NCBI GenBank assembly: GCA_031267635.1
Contig: JAIRYX010000452.1
Coordinates: 1 to 29,647, forward strand
Direction of reading: 5' to 3'
DNA: 29,647 nt
From: Planctomycetaceae bacterium
GTDB taxonomy: Bacteria > Planctomycetota > Planctomycetia > Pirellulales > Thermoguttaceae
Positions 15,173 through 23,141 of the stretch are shown one piece after another; position 1 is the stretch's first letter; every line of letters starts with the position of its first letter. The notes under the pieces were generated by a model. That model did not search any database, was not told the origin of the DNA, and saw nothing but the letters and a program-made list of their open reading frames with translations. The position numbers were made by a program, and so were the translations under genes.

Positions 15173-16684
15173 ATGATTGAGTGTAATATAAAACATTTTG
15201 ATATTTTACCGGAATCTTTTCATGTGTTTTCATTCCATGAAGATTATCTCCTTTTTGATTGTCATTCCAGTGTGATATGTGAAATCAATGAATTTACTTA
15301 TGATTTATTTGCCCTCATTGCCGCAAATAAAACCGTTGATATTATCGTCCAAAAACTAACTCAAAAATATGGAGAATGTGATTTTGATAAATGTGTTGTT
15401 GCAATTAACGTATTGAAGTCCAACGGATTTTTTCAAACAAAAGATGATTGGCAAAGCATTGATAATATTTCATTTGAACCTTATCTCTATCATCGACCAA
15501 GACGGATTCAGCTTATGATGGCAGAAAGTTGTAATCTCAAATGCGGATATTGTTATGCGTGGAGAAATAATGCCAACGATCATAAAACTTATATGAGTTG
15601 GCATGTCGCTAAAACTGCGGTAGATTATTTGGTTTGGCGTTCTTGCGGAAGACGTGATTTGCAAGTCACGTTTTTCGGTGGCGAACCGTTGTTGAATTTC
15701 AAAACAATTCAAAAAGTTGTAAATTATTGCAAACAAATTGAGCAACAAGGTAAACACAAATTTTTATTTGAGTTAATTACAAATGGTACGCTTTTGACAA
15801 AAGAAATTGTCGAATATATTGTTGAACATCGTTTTTTACTTTTCATTAGTTTGGATGGCTGGAACGAAATGCACAATTATAATCGTCCAGCCGTAAACGG
15901 TAGCGACCTTCACGATACAATTCTTCAAAACGCTTTGTATGCGAATAAAAGATATGAAGAAGAAAAATTACCAAAAATAAAAATAAGAGCAAATTTGACA
16001 GATAAATTTATGGATTTGCCGAAAGTTGCGAAGTATTTAGAATCGTTGGGTTTTACTTATATTGGTATAGGAGCGATTGAACCGTTACCGCATGGAGATA
16101 GTTGTGCAATGGCGTTATCAGAAGAACAAATGGATGAGCTTGCTGATGTAACAACAAATATGATGTTACAGGCAATTGACGCATTAAAAAATGAAAGTAA
16201 AGTAGGACATTATATAGGGAGATTTATTAACAAGGCAGTGGGACGATTGAACTCACGTTCAACCCCCGGTTTGATTTGCGGTGTATGTCGAAACACGGCT
16301 ATTGTAGATAATAAAGGATTTATTTATCCGTGCCATCGTTATGCTGGAATGGAAAAATATCAAGTCGGTAATATTTTTTTAGGACTTCAACATCAACAAG
16401 TTCTTGATTATTACCAAAAAATAGTTGCACGAACGTTAAAGGATTGCCAAAAATGTTGGGTGCGTAATTTCTGTTCCGGTGGATGTCCTTGGATGCTTTC
16501 AGATAAAAATGGAAAAATTAATTCACCGACAGAAAAGAATTGTAATCGAGTTCGTAAAGGAGCGGAACGCGGACTATGGTTGAAAAAAGAATTGTTGTCT
16601 GTCTGTCCTGAAATATTTGATCAAAAATATATTGAACAATTACAAAATTGGGATTGGGCGGATAACACCAAAGAAGACAATTAA
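15173..16684 (+). CDS. Radical SAM/SPASM peptide maturase
   Basis: A 503-residue iron-sulfur enzyme predicted to use S-adenosylmethionine radical chemistry on a peptide. Residues about 10-90 look like a PqqD/RRE-type winged-helix domain that would bind the substrate leader. The radical SAM cluster motif is Cys120-x3-Cys124-x2-Cys127, followed by G-G-E-P at 169-172. The C-terminal SPASM domain is canonical: Cys372-x9-Gly-x4-Cys387 and Cys425-x2-Cys428-x5-Cys434-x3-Cys438-x18-Cys457, enough for two auxiliary clusters. Cys369 is an extra nearby residue. A strong GAGGAGG lies 8 bp before the ATG, 49 bp after the DxxC gene. Known SPASM maturases such as QhpD and PapB form Cys-to-Asp/Glu thioethers, which fits the D-x-x-C substrate next door; that reaction is my inference. 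A sulfatase maturase (anSME) is less likely given the N-terminal domain and the neighbours. Confidence 0.93.
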   Translation: MIECNIKHFDILPESFHVFSFHEDYLLFDCHSSVICEINEFTYDLFALIAANKTVDIIVQKLTQKYGECDFDKCVVAINVLKSNGFFQTKDDWQSIDNISFEPYLYHRPRRIQLMMAESCNLKCGYCYAWRNNANDHKTYMSWHVAKTAVDYLVWRSCGRRDLQVTFFGGEPLLNFKTIQKVVNYCKQIEQQGKHKFLFELITNGTLLTKEIVEYIVEHRFLLFISLDGWNEMHNYNRPAVNGSDLHDTILQNALYANKRYEEEKLPKIKIRANLTDKFMDLPKVAKYLESLGFTYIGIGAIEPLPHGDSCAMALSEEQMDELADVTTNMMLQAIDALKNESKVGHYIGRFINKAVGRLNSRSTPGLICGVCRNTAIVDNKGFIYPCHRYAGMEKYQVGNIFLGLQHQQVLDYYQKIVARTLKDCQKCWVRNFCSGGCPWMLSDKNGKINSPTEKNCNRVRKGAERGLWLKKELLSVCPEIFDQKYIEQLQNWDWADNTKEDN

Positions 16685-16722
16685 ATTTCACTTTTAAATC
16701 TGATATTTCCGTAATACAAGGG

Positions 16723-16739
16723 CAACTCCTACGGAGTTG
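16723..16739. repeat. Short perfect palindrome after the maturase gene
   Basis: CAACTCC (16723-16729), loop TAC, GGAGTTG (16733-16739). It lies 39 bp after the radical SAM stop codon. The absence of a T-run makes it a weak terminator candidate; it may be a REP-like palindrome. The rest of 16685-16903 is AT-rich with no gene. Confidence 0.5.
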
Positions 16740-16903
16740 ATGATTAACTGAGTGTTTCGTACTTCCAATTTCACTGGGAGATATTCATTAAGAAAAATTG
16801 CAATTTTAACGAAATTAAAAAATTAAAGGCATTTGATTACTTTAAAATTTCGCAACCTGCTTGCGTAACTTTTAGTTTTTAACTTTTAAATGACAGGTGT
16901 ACT

Positions 16904-18241
16904 ATGCCACGATTTAAGTTTGAAGCCATTGACCAGACCGGAAGAGTGATTAAGGATGTGACGGATGAAGTCGCGTCGGAGGAGGAAGCGCAGGCGACGA
17001 TACGCCAGATGGGGTATGTCATTACGAAAATCGTCTTGTACAAAGAGCGAAAAGCCAAAAACGCGGCAAAAAAAGCGACCGGCAAAACATTTTCGTTGGG
17101 GCGTGTCCGCTCAAAACACCTGACCACGTTCACGCGGCAGCTTTCGATTTTGCAGGACGCCGGTCTGCCGATTCTCCGCAGTTTGAATATTTTGATGGAG
17201 CAATCCAAGCCGGGCGCGCTACGGAATAGTTTAATTGATGTTTGTGCGGAAATCGAAAGCGGGTCAAGTTTGTCCGAAGCGATGGCGAAATGTCCGAAAG
17301 CGTTCAATCGGCTTTTTGTCAACATGATCAAGGCAGGCGAGGCGGGCGGTGCATTAGAAACAATTTTACAACGTCTTGCTGAATTTCTTGAAAGTTCGGA
17401 ACGGCTCAAAAAGAAAATTATTTCAGCATTGACTTACCCGGTTGCGGTTGTGTTCTTTGCGACAATTATCGTGATTTTTATTATGTTATGGATCGTGCCG
17501 CAATTCCAAAAGATTTTTGACGACTTCGGCGTAGATCTTCCTTTCATAACCCGCGCGTTGATTGCCGCTACCGATTTTATTCGAGACTTTTGGTTTTTGT
17601 TGCCGGGCATTCCGTTGGGAATTTTCCTGTTTGTCAAATTGACGACAAGTTTTGCTTACGGGCGACACGGGTTTAACCTGTTTTGTCTTCGCATTCCGAT
17701 TTTCGGAATGTTGGTGGAAAAAACGATTGTCGCCCGAACCATGCGGACACTTGGAACGCTGGTCACAAGCGGTGTGCCGATTTTGGAAGCGATTCATATT
17801 ACAAGAGAAACAAGCAACAATGCAGTCTTTGAAATCATGTTTCAGAAAGTGCTGGAAGGAATCCGCGACGGTGATACGATCGCCAATCCGATGAAGATGA
17901 ACTGTACTCCGGCGTTTCATCCCGGCGCGTTGTTTTTCTTCTTTTGCTTTATGGCGGGACCGATCGGTATGTTGTGGTACATGATGCGTATTCGCGCGAA
18001 AATCCTCGACGACATGGTGATTAACATGGTGGACGTCGGCGAACAGACCGGAGAACTCGACACGATGTTGTACAAAGTCGCTGACGTTTATGAAGAAGAA
18101 GTGGAAGCAATTACGGAAGGTTTGATGAGTTTGTTGGAACCATTGCTCGTGATTTTTCTCGGCGGAATTGTCGGAACCATCGTGGTTGCAATGTTCATGC
18201 CGCTCATCGCGCTGATTACAGATCTGTCGAGTAGCAAGTGA
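16904..18241 (+). CDS. gspF: GspF/PilC-like inner-membrane platform protein
   Basis: A 445-residue polytopic membrane protein that couples the secretion ATPase to pseudopilus assembly. Two T2SSF domains are visible. The first, at about residues 68-190, has F-T-R-Q-L-S-I-L-Q-D-A-G-L-P-I-L-R-S-L and A-G-E-A-G-G-A-L. The second, at about 275-435, has R-T-M-R-T-L-G-T-L-V-T-S-G-V-P-I-L-E-A and V-G-E-Q-T-G-E-L-D. Membrane helices follow each (around 180-200, 220-240 and 410-435). Residues about 334-370 contain an extra hydrophobic segment (G-A-L-F-F-F-F-C-F-M-A-G-P-I-G) inside the second domain. Ordinary GspF lacks it; I recall comparable inserts in planctomycete homologues. AGGTG precedes the ATG. 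It heads the pseudopilin genes and is the expected partner of the GspE-like ATPase at 11052. Confidence 0.93.
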   Translation: MPRFKFEAIDQTGRVIKDVTDEVASEEEAQATIRQMGYVITKIVLYKERKAKNAAKKATGKTFSLGRVRSKHLTTFTRQLSILQDAGLPILRSLNILMEQSKPGALRNSLIDVCAEIESGSSLSEAMAKCPKAFNRLFVNMIKAGEAGGALETILQRLAEFLESSERLKKKIISALTYPVAVVFFATIIVIFIMLWIVPQFQKIFDDFGVDLPFITRALIAATDFIRDFWFLLPGIPLGIFLFVKLTTSFAYGRHGFNLFCLRIPIFGMLVEKTIVARTMRTLGTLVTSGVPILEAIHITRETSNNAVFEIMFQKVLEGIRDGDTIANPMKMNCTPAFHPGALFFFFCFMAGPIGMLWYMMRIRAKILDDMVINMVDVGEQTGELDTMLYKVADVYEEEVEAITEGLMSLLEPLLVIFLGGIVGTIVVAMFMPLIALITDLSSSK

Positions 18242-18269
18242 GGCGAAAAAAGTGTTGGCTGGTCGTAGG

Positions 18270-18288
18270 GGCAGACCTCGCGTCTGCC
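18270..18288. repeat. REP-like GC-rich hairpin
   Basis: GGCAGAC (18270-18276), loop CTCGC, GTCTGCC (18282-18288), preceded by GTAGG. It lies 28 bp after the gspF stop codon. There is no T-run, so it is more like a dispersed palindrome than an intrinsic terminator, though it could stabilise the 3' end of the upstream message. Confidence 0.6.
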
Positions 18289-18305
18289 TAAAGTCGTCGA
18301 ACAAT

Positions 18306-18360
18306 TGACAATTCGTTTTTTAAGACAGTGTTCATCATGTCCCATTATGTCAAGTGAACC
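18306..18360 (+). repeat. Dispersed intergenic element family 2, copy c (short)
   Basis: The segment TTCGTTTTTTAAGACAGTG (from 18312) is nearly identical to 21812-21830, and is followed by TTCATCATGTCCC. The downstream half of the element is then truncated or diverged, ending near CAAGTG at 18352-18357. It lies in the spacer between the gspF-like and first pseudopilin genes. Confidence 0.65.
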
Positions 18361-18423
18361 AATAAAATAATATTGAAAATTTTCCTTCTCGTGAGGAAAT
18401 AATTAAAAAACAGGAGTAATATT

Positions 18424-19386
18424 ATGTCATTCTATTTCAACAAGCAATGCGAAGGAATCCGTCGCGGTTTCACGCTGATTGAACTTTTGGTCGTGATTGT
18501 TATCATCGGCATTCTTGCGTCAATGGCGTTTGTCGGCGGACGCGCGGCGATCAATGCCACACGGCGTGGAATGATCAATGTACAAATCAAGCAGGTGGAC
18601 ATGGCGTTAGAAACATACCACCAAAAATACGGCGAATATCCGCCGGATTTTTCCAACGAAGCTGATGTTTTAAAACATATCCGCAAACGCTGGCCCAAAT
18701 TTGATTGGACTGTCCCTAATCATGATTTGCAGGGATTTTATCAAATGATTAATGACGCAACTCCGACAGAATATAAATATGACTTCGCTAATGCTGGCGG
18801 AAAAGATAAACATTTTGCGGCATTAGCGTTTTGGCTTGGCGGTATGCCCGATACGGCAACCGGAATGTTAAACGGTTTTAGTGCGGATGTTACTAATCCG
18901 TTGAGTGCAACTTCACAACGTGAAGAGCCGATGTTAGAACTGACGATTGGTGATAATTGTCAAATCGTTGATGGCATTCCCGTTTTGATTGCGTATAAAT
19001 ATCCGATTGCGTATTTTAGATCCTCGATGGGAAATTATTTACAAAAAGGTATTACCCCAGCAACACCGCTTAAAGTTAATGCACAATTTAGTGTTCCTGA
19101 ATGGAAAACGGTTACAACTAATGGAAATACGCCAGATTCATTGGGATTTTGTGTTCCTTATGCAAAATCAGGAGCAACTTCAGATGATGCAATTTGGCAC
19201 AATCCAAAACGTTTTCAGTTAATTCATCCTGGATTAGATGGACAATTTAATAATGGAAGTAATAATGCTGTAGATGTTCGTGTCATTGATGCTACCAAAG
19301 ATATACGAAATGCTAACATTACATTTGCTGACGAAGACAATCAAGCGAATTTTGGCGGTACGACTATTGACACGACAGGAAACTAA
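18424..19386 (+). CDS. gspG: GspG-like major pseudopilin
   Basis: A 320-residue class I prepilin-like protein. The basic leader ends Arg-Arg-Gly15, followed by Phe16 and the conserved F-T-L-I-E-L-L-V-V-I-V-I-I-G-I-L-A-S-M. Prepilin peptidase should therefore cut after Gly15 and methylate Phe16, and Glu20 is the +5 glutamate needed for assembly. A GspG-like helix follows (I-K-Q-V-D-M-A-L-E-T-Y-H-Q-K-Y-G-E-Y-P-P). The protein is about twice the usual GspG length because of an extended C-terminal domain. The 5' end is noticeably more GC-rich than the 3' half. AGGAG with an 8-bp spacer supports the ATG. Next gene is 15 bp downstream, so they are probably cotranscribed. Confidence 0.88.
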   Translation: MSFYFNKQCEGIRRGFTLIELLVVIVIIGILASMAFVGGRAAINATRRGMINVQIKQVDMALETYHQKYGEYPPDFSNEADVLKHIRKRWPKFDWTVPNHDLQGFYQMINDATPTEYKYDFANAGGKDKHFAALAFWLGGMPDTATGMLNGFSADVTNPLSATSQREEPMLELTIGDNCQIVDGIPVLIAYKYPIAYFRSSMGNYLQKGITPATPLKVNAQFSVPEWKTVTTNGNTPDSLGFCVPYAKSGATSDDAIWHNPKRFQLIHPGLDGQFNNGSNNAVDVRVIDATKDIRNANITFADEDNQANFGGTTIDTTGN

Positions 19387-19401
19387 AAAGCGAGGTAAAT
19401 C

Positions 19402-20502
19402 ATGTCCCGAAAGTTCATCATAACATTCAGAACCTCCGGCTTTACGCTCATCGAATTGCTTTTGGTGATCACGATTCTCGGAATCATGTCCACGTTGTCG
19501 ATTAGCGTTGTGCGGCAGGTTTACCACACGTCGCGCGTCGAGAAAACGCGAACGACCATCCGCAAAATCGACCGCGTGATTATGGAAATGTACGCCAATT
19601 ATGACAACCGGCGGGTTGAAACAAATCTTAGTATTTCATCAAATGCGTCTTCAGAGGAAAGAGCGAGAGTGACGCAAGCGGCAATTCTTTGGTGTAAACG
19701 TGATTTAATCCGTATGGAAATGCCGAGCAACTGGGATGAAATCTATCAACCTAACTTAAGGGATGGAGACGACTACACACGATTTCTATTTCGCATCGGC
19801 GGCGTTATTATTGCATCGGCAGATACACAAGTATCCGTATCGCCGTTACGTCAATTATATTTAGCAACATACAACAGCGCAATTGAACGAAGTGACGCCG
19901 ATACAGTCAATCATTTTGGTTCCGCGAAATGTTTGTATTTAATTGTCATGTACGGCAATCCCGAAGCGCGCGAATTGTTTTTCGACCATGAAATTCGGAC
20001 GGATGAAGATGGTTTAAGTTATTTTGTTGATGGCTGGGGAAATCCGATTTATTTTCTTCGCTGGGCGTCGGGATTGAAATTAAGCGACCGCCAACCGGAT
20101 ATAAGTGACACGGCTACATCAGAAGCAATGTCTGATCCGCTTGATCCGACGGAAGTCGGTGGAAGATTAAAATTAAAAGACTCTCAATTACTATGGAATC
20201 AATATTCTATAGAGTTGGGAGTAAGTAAAGATGATCCAACGCATCCAACATTTCACGGTTGGACATTGTTACCGGTTATCATGTCATCCGGCGGTTACAC
20301 TGGTGGAAATGCTCCTGCTGCTGCTGATGATGCTGCTGATGACGGATTTTGGCGTAATTTCGGCGTTCAATTGTATCCGACAGATGACACAGGGAAAAAA
20401 ATTCCTGCATTGGTTGTTGATCCATTTCATTGGCAGTTAGGCGCACCGTTGTCAAACGGCGCAAATCATAACATCATTCACAATCATATGGTATTGAGGT
20501 GA
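19402..20502 (+). CDS. Pseudopilin with prepilin-type N-terminus
   Basis: A 366-residue prepilin-like protein. The leader ends Ser-Gly13, then Phe14 and F-T-L-I-E-L-L-L-V-I-T-I-L-G-I-M-S-T, with Glu18 at +5. A helical segment with many basic residues follows (V-E-K-T-R-T-T-I-R-K-I-D-R-V-I-M-E-M-Y). The large C-terminal domain is not recognisable, except for an internal W-G-N-P-I-Y-F-L-R-W segment seen in some planctomycete pseudopilins from memory. GAGG 7 bp upstream supports the start. Its TGA at 20500-20502 lies in the ribosome-binding region of the next gene, so translation is likely coupled. A short Ala/Asp microsatellite-like tract lies at about 20318-20342. Confidence 0.85.
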   Translation: MSRKFIITFRTSGFTLIELLLVITILGIMSTLSISVVRQVYHTSRVEKTRTTIRKIDRVIMEMYANYDNRRVETNLSISSNASSEERARVTQAAILWCKRDLIRMEMPSNWDEIYQPNLRDGDDYTRFLFRIGGVIIASADTQVSVSPLRQLYLATYNSAIERSDADTVNHFGSAKCLYLIVMYGNPEARELFFDHEIRTDEDGLSYFVDGWGNPIYFLRWASGLKLSDRQPDISDTATSEAMSDPLDPTEVGGRLKLKDSQLLWNQYSIELGVSKDDPTHPTFHGWTLLPVIMSSGGYTGGNAPAAADDAADDGFWRNFGVQLYPTDDTGKKIPALVVDPFHWQLGAPLSNGANHNIIHNHMVLR

Positions 20503-20507
20503 TTATC

Positions 20508-21740
20508 ATGCGAAAAACACGAATAACGAATCGTGCGGCTCTGACGCTTGTGGAACTTCTCGTGACCATCACTATCATGGCGATTGTCGTTGCGGTGAGC
20601 ATTCCGGCGGTCAAACCAATGTTGGCGTCGAATAAAGTCAAAAACGGCGCGAGCATTGTTTCAACATACTTGACGCAAGCACGAGCTCGCGCGATGGAAG
20701 AAGGACGCACAGTCGGCGTCCGGTTCGAGCGTTATACGGGAATCAAAGAAGGCAACGATTATCCTTACAACGGCGCGTCGCTTGTTATGCGCCAAGTCGC
20801 CGAACCGAAACCGTATTCAGGATCGGTGAAAGATGTTCACGCAATTATTGATTTTAATCCTTCGACGAAAATAGGAATCATTAAATTTTGTGGTTGGAAT
20901 GGTGCGAATTGGAACGATCCAAGTGTTCATAACGCTGAATCAGCATATTGGGACAAACTCGTCAATAGCGGAGATTTGCTCCAATGTGCCTTTAAAGGAC
21001 CCAAATATACAATTACTAAAAACGGAGTTACCTTTTACATTGATATGAAAAGGGATCCGCTTAATGATGATCTTATCCCTAATAAAAATCCTAATTACGG
21101 TTTACCGGAACCCGATTTTTCCAATACAGACAATCCAGTCCGTTTTCGCGTTTATCGTCAACCGCAACCGAATAAAATTGCACCGACAATGGCAGCACCA
21201 GTTGCCTTGCCGCAAGGCGTTGTTGTTGATCTTGATTGTTCGGGAATTGGTGCTAGTAATGACAAACCTTATTACGACGAAGAAGGTAATACTATTCGAA
21301 GTGAAACACATAACCTTAATCGGTTAACGGTTATCCGCGACGATTTTACATCCAAAGCTCCCGATGATGATAGTGCTGTGACAGTTATGTTTTCACCAAC
21401 TGGTGATGTAGATAAAGTTTATTATCAGAATAAGGAGGACAATCAGAGTAGTGGTAAGATTCCACCTGAACCCATTTTTTTATGTATTGGGGTTTGGGAA
21501 CGTATCGGTTGCTGGGTAAATGGAAAGAACTCCAACGATTATCTTCCAAATGAAGCTGACCCAAGCCGAAATTATCAAGATTTGAATAATTATTGGGTAA
21601 CAATTTTTCCGCGAAATGGTTTGGTAAGAACAAACCGTGTTCATATTTGGGGGGGTAGTACTGGTGAAAAAGCTCAGCTTACTAGTTATAAAAATTCTCG
21701 TGAATTTGCACAAAATCTCCTTGACGAAGAAGTGAAATAA
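20508..21740 (+). CDS. GspH/FimT-like minor pseudopilin
   Basis: A 410-residue prepilin-like protein. I start at the ATG at 20508, five bases after GAGGTGA, in preference to an in-frame GTG at 20499. The leader ends Ala10-Ala11, then Leu12, L-T-L-V-E-L-L-V-T-I-T-I-M-A-I-V, with Glu16 at +5. The cleavage residue would be Ala instead of Gly and +1 Leu instead of Phe, a tolerated variant. The segment S-T-Y-L-T-Q-A-R-A-R-A-M-E-E-G-R-T-V-G-V matches the GspH/FimT pattern. The C-terminal domain is long and unrecognised. Stop of the previous gene and start of this one are 5 bp apart. Minor pseudopilins of this class sit at the tip of the pseudopilus. Confidence 0.85.
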   Translation: MRKTRITNRAALTLVELLVTITIMAIVVAVSIPAVKPMLASNKVKNGASIVSTYLTQARARAMEEGRTVGVRFERYTGIKEGNDYPYNGASLVMRQVAEPKPYSGSVKDVHAIIDFNPSTKIGIIKFCGWNGANWNDPSVHNAESAYWDKLVNSGDLLQCAFKGPKYTITKNGVTFYIDMKRDPLNDDLIPNKNPNYGLPEPDFSNTDNPVRFRVYRQPQPNKIAPTMAAPVALPQGVVVDLDCSGIGASNDKPYYDEEGNTIRSETHNLNRLTVIRDDFTSKAPDDDSAVTVMFSPTGDVDKVYYQNKEDNQSSGKIPPEPIFLCIGVWERIGCWVNGKNSNDYLPNEADPSRNYQDLNNYWVTIFPRNGLVRTNRVHIWGGSTGEKAQLTSYKNSREFAQNLLDEEVK

Positions 21741-21800
21741 CAACCAACCGCGCAGCGGCGGAATCATGCGCAACCACAAGACAAAATACAATAGACGCCT

Positions 21801-21889
21801 CACTTGAAAATTCGTTTTTTAAGACAATGTTTATTATTCACCACGTCCCCAAAGTCCCTTTTGTCCTTAGTGTCCCTTATTAAAACGAA
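21801..21889 (+). repeat. Dispersed intergenic element family 2, copy d
   Basis: Starts CACTTGAAAATTCGTTTT, continues AAGACAATGTTTATTATTCA, CACGTCCCC, AAAGTCCC, TTTTGTCCTTAGTGTCCCTT, and ends TTAAAACGAA. The order of blocks is the same as at 12851-12948 and, inverted, at 5807-5880. It occupies most of the spacer between two pseudopilin genes. Confidence 0.7.
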
Positions 21890-21939
21890 CTATCAATCAA
21901 CAAATTTCATTATCATAAAATGTCACGAGGAGGAAAATC

Positions 21940-23046
21940 ATGACCAGTTTGAACATAACCTCCAATGGGAATAATCAACAGATGTTGCGCCGTAACGCTT
22001 TGACGCTGATGGAAGTTTTGGCGACGGTGTTTGTGCTGGCGTTTGGACTGATGGCGGTGTTGTCCGCGATTCCATTTGGCGCGTACCAACTCAACCGGAT
22101 GAACATTCTTGACTCCAGCGGCGCATGCGGACGCGGCGCATTAGCACAAATCCGCCTCGCTGATTGGTACAAACCGGAAACGCTGAATGCTAACGGTCTT
22201 ATTAACAGCGGCGGTAATGTTATCGCTGATCCTTTTATCGTTGATCCGTTAGGGATGTTTGAGCGAACGAAGGATACACCGCCGTTACCCGGTGATTTTG
22301 GACAATTCGTGTTAAATCCTGGTATATCAGGAAACGATGATGATAATTTGTATGCTTCTAATCCTTTTCTCAATCAAACCGATTTAGATAGAAAATTTGT
22401 TTGGGGCGACGACACTATTTTCGCGCAAGAAGATTCTTCATCTCGTCCTACGCTAATTAAAAATTCGGGGGGAACGCCAGCTTATAAAAATTTGACTGCT
22501 GGGGAATTTAGTTGGCTTTATATGATAACGCCGGTTGTACCGCAAGACAATGTTGTTACTCGTGCAGGTAGAACATCGGCAGGTTATACTTTGCCGGAGA
22601 ATATCAAAGAATACAATGTCGCGGCGGTTGTTTTCCATCGGCGCGACGTATTTTACGATGCAAATGCGGCATATCAACCAATACGAAGATTGAAGACAGG
22701 TTATGATAATCCAGCAATTGCCGATACAATCGACGTTGCCGGAGGAAGAATCACGCTTAATTCAAACAAACCGGACGATTTGGATTTGTCGTCGATAAAA
22801 TGGATTTTGCTAGTTGGTCGAAGTACAACATTGGACGAAGCTTATAAAAGAGGTGCGCTGGAAGGCACGTTGGTTGCGCAATGGTACCGCATTGCCGGAA
22901 GCGACGAAATAACGCAAGACGGAGTAAATTTTCAACGCCGTGTTTTTCTCATCGGGCCACAATGGGAAGGGGCAAGCAATTCACCGGTTTACGCCGTGTT
23001 ATGCGACGGCGTGGTGAATGTTTATCAAACAACAATGCCGAAATAG
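21940..23046 (+). CDS. PilV/GspI-like minor pseudopilin
   Basis: A 368-residue prepilin-like protein. The leader is 20 residues (or 6, if initiated at Met15) and ends Asn-Ala20, then Leu21. The hydrophobic helix reads L-T-L-M-E-V-L-A-T-V-F-V-L-A-F-G-L-M-A-V-L, with Glu25 at +5. The pattern L-M-E-V-L-x-x-x-x-V-L-x-x-G is typical of GspI/PilV. The C-terminal domain contains an I-K-W-I-L-L-V-G-R and R-R-V-F-L-I-G-P-Q-W strand pattern and is otherwise unknown. A strong GAGGAGG precedes the ATG. Like its neighbours it is larger than proteobacterial counterparts and has a GC-rich 5' end. Confidence 0.85.
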   Translation: MTSLNITSNGNNQQMLRRNALTLMEVLATVFVLAFGLMAVLSAIPFGAYQLNRMNILDSSGACGRGALAQIRLADWYKPETLNANGLINSGGNVIADPFIVDPLGMFERTKDTPPLPGDFGQFVLNPGISGNDDDNLYASNPFLNQTDLDRKFVWGDDTIFAQEDSSSRPTLIKNSGGTPAYKNLTAGEFSWLYMITPVVPQDNVVTRAGRTSAGYTLPENIKEYNVAAVVFHRRDVFYDANAAYQPIRRLKTGYDNPAIADTIDVAGGRITLNSNKPDDLDLSSIKWILLVGRSTTLDEAYKRGALEGTLVAQWYRIAGSDEITQDGVNFQRRVFLIGPQWEGASNSPVYAVLCDGVVNVYQTTMPK

Positions 23047-23141
23047 AAAACGTTAAAAGCGAAAAGTTAAGCAAATGATTATTTTAATCACCGAGTTAAA
23101 ATTCCGTTTGCGCAATTTTTCACTTTCAAGGAGATTGTCAA

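Noticed and set aside
15173..16684. Radical SAM protein as an anaerobic sulfatase maturase for the sulfatase at 1272-2771
   Set aside because: It shares the SPASM architecture, but it is about 100 residues longer, has a PqqD/RRE-like N-terminus, lies 12 kb from the sulfatase and is clustered with the DxxC protein. I consider peptide maturation more likely, though activity on sulfatases cannot be excluded from sequence.
12771..16903. Direct repeats marking an integrated element around the three-gene cassette
   Set aside because: Similar 'ACTTTTAxTTTTTAACTT' strings occur on both sides in opposite orientation, but such strings are common in the spacers of this genome. No integrase or clear attachment sites are present.
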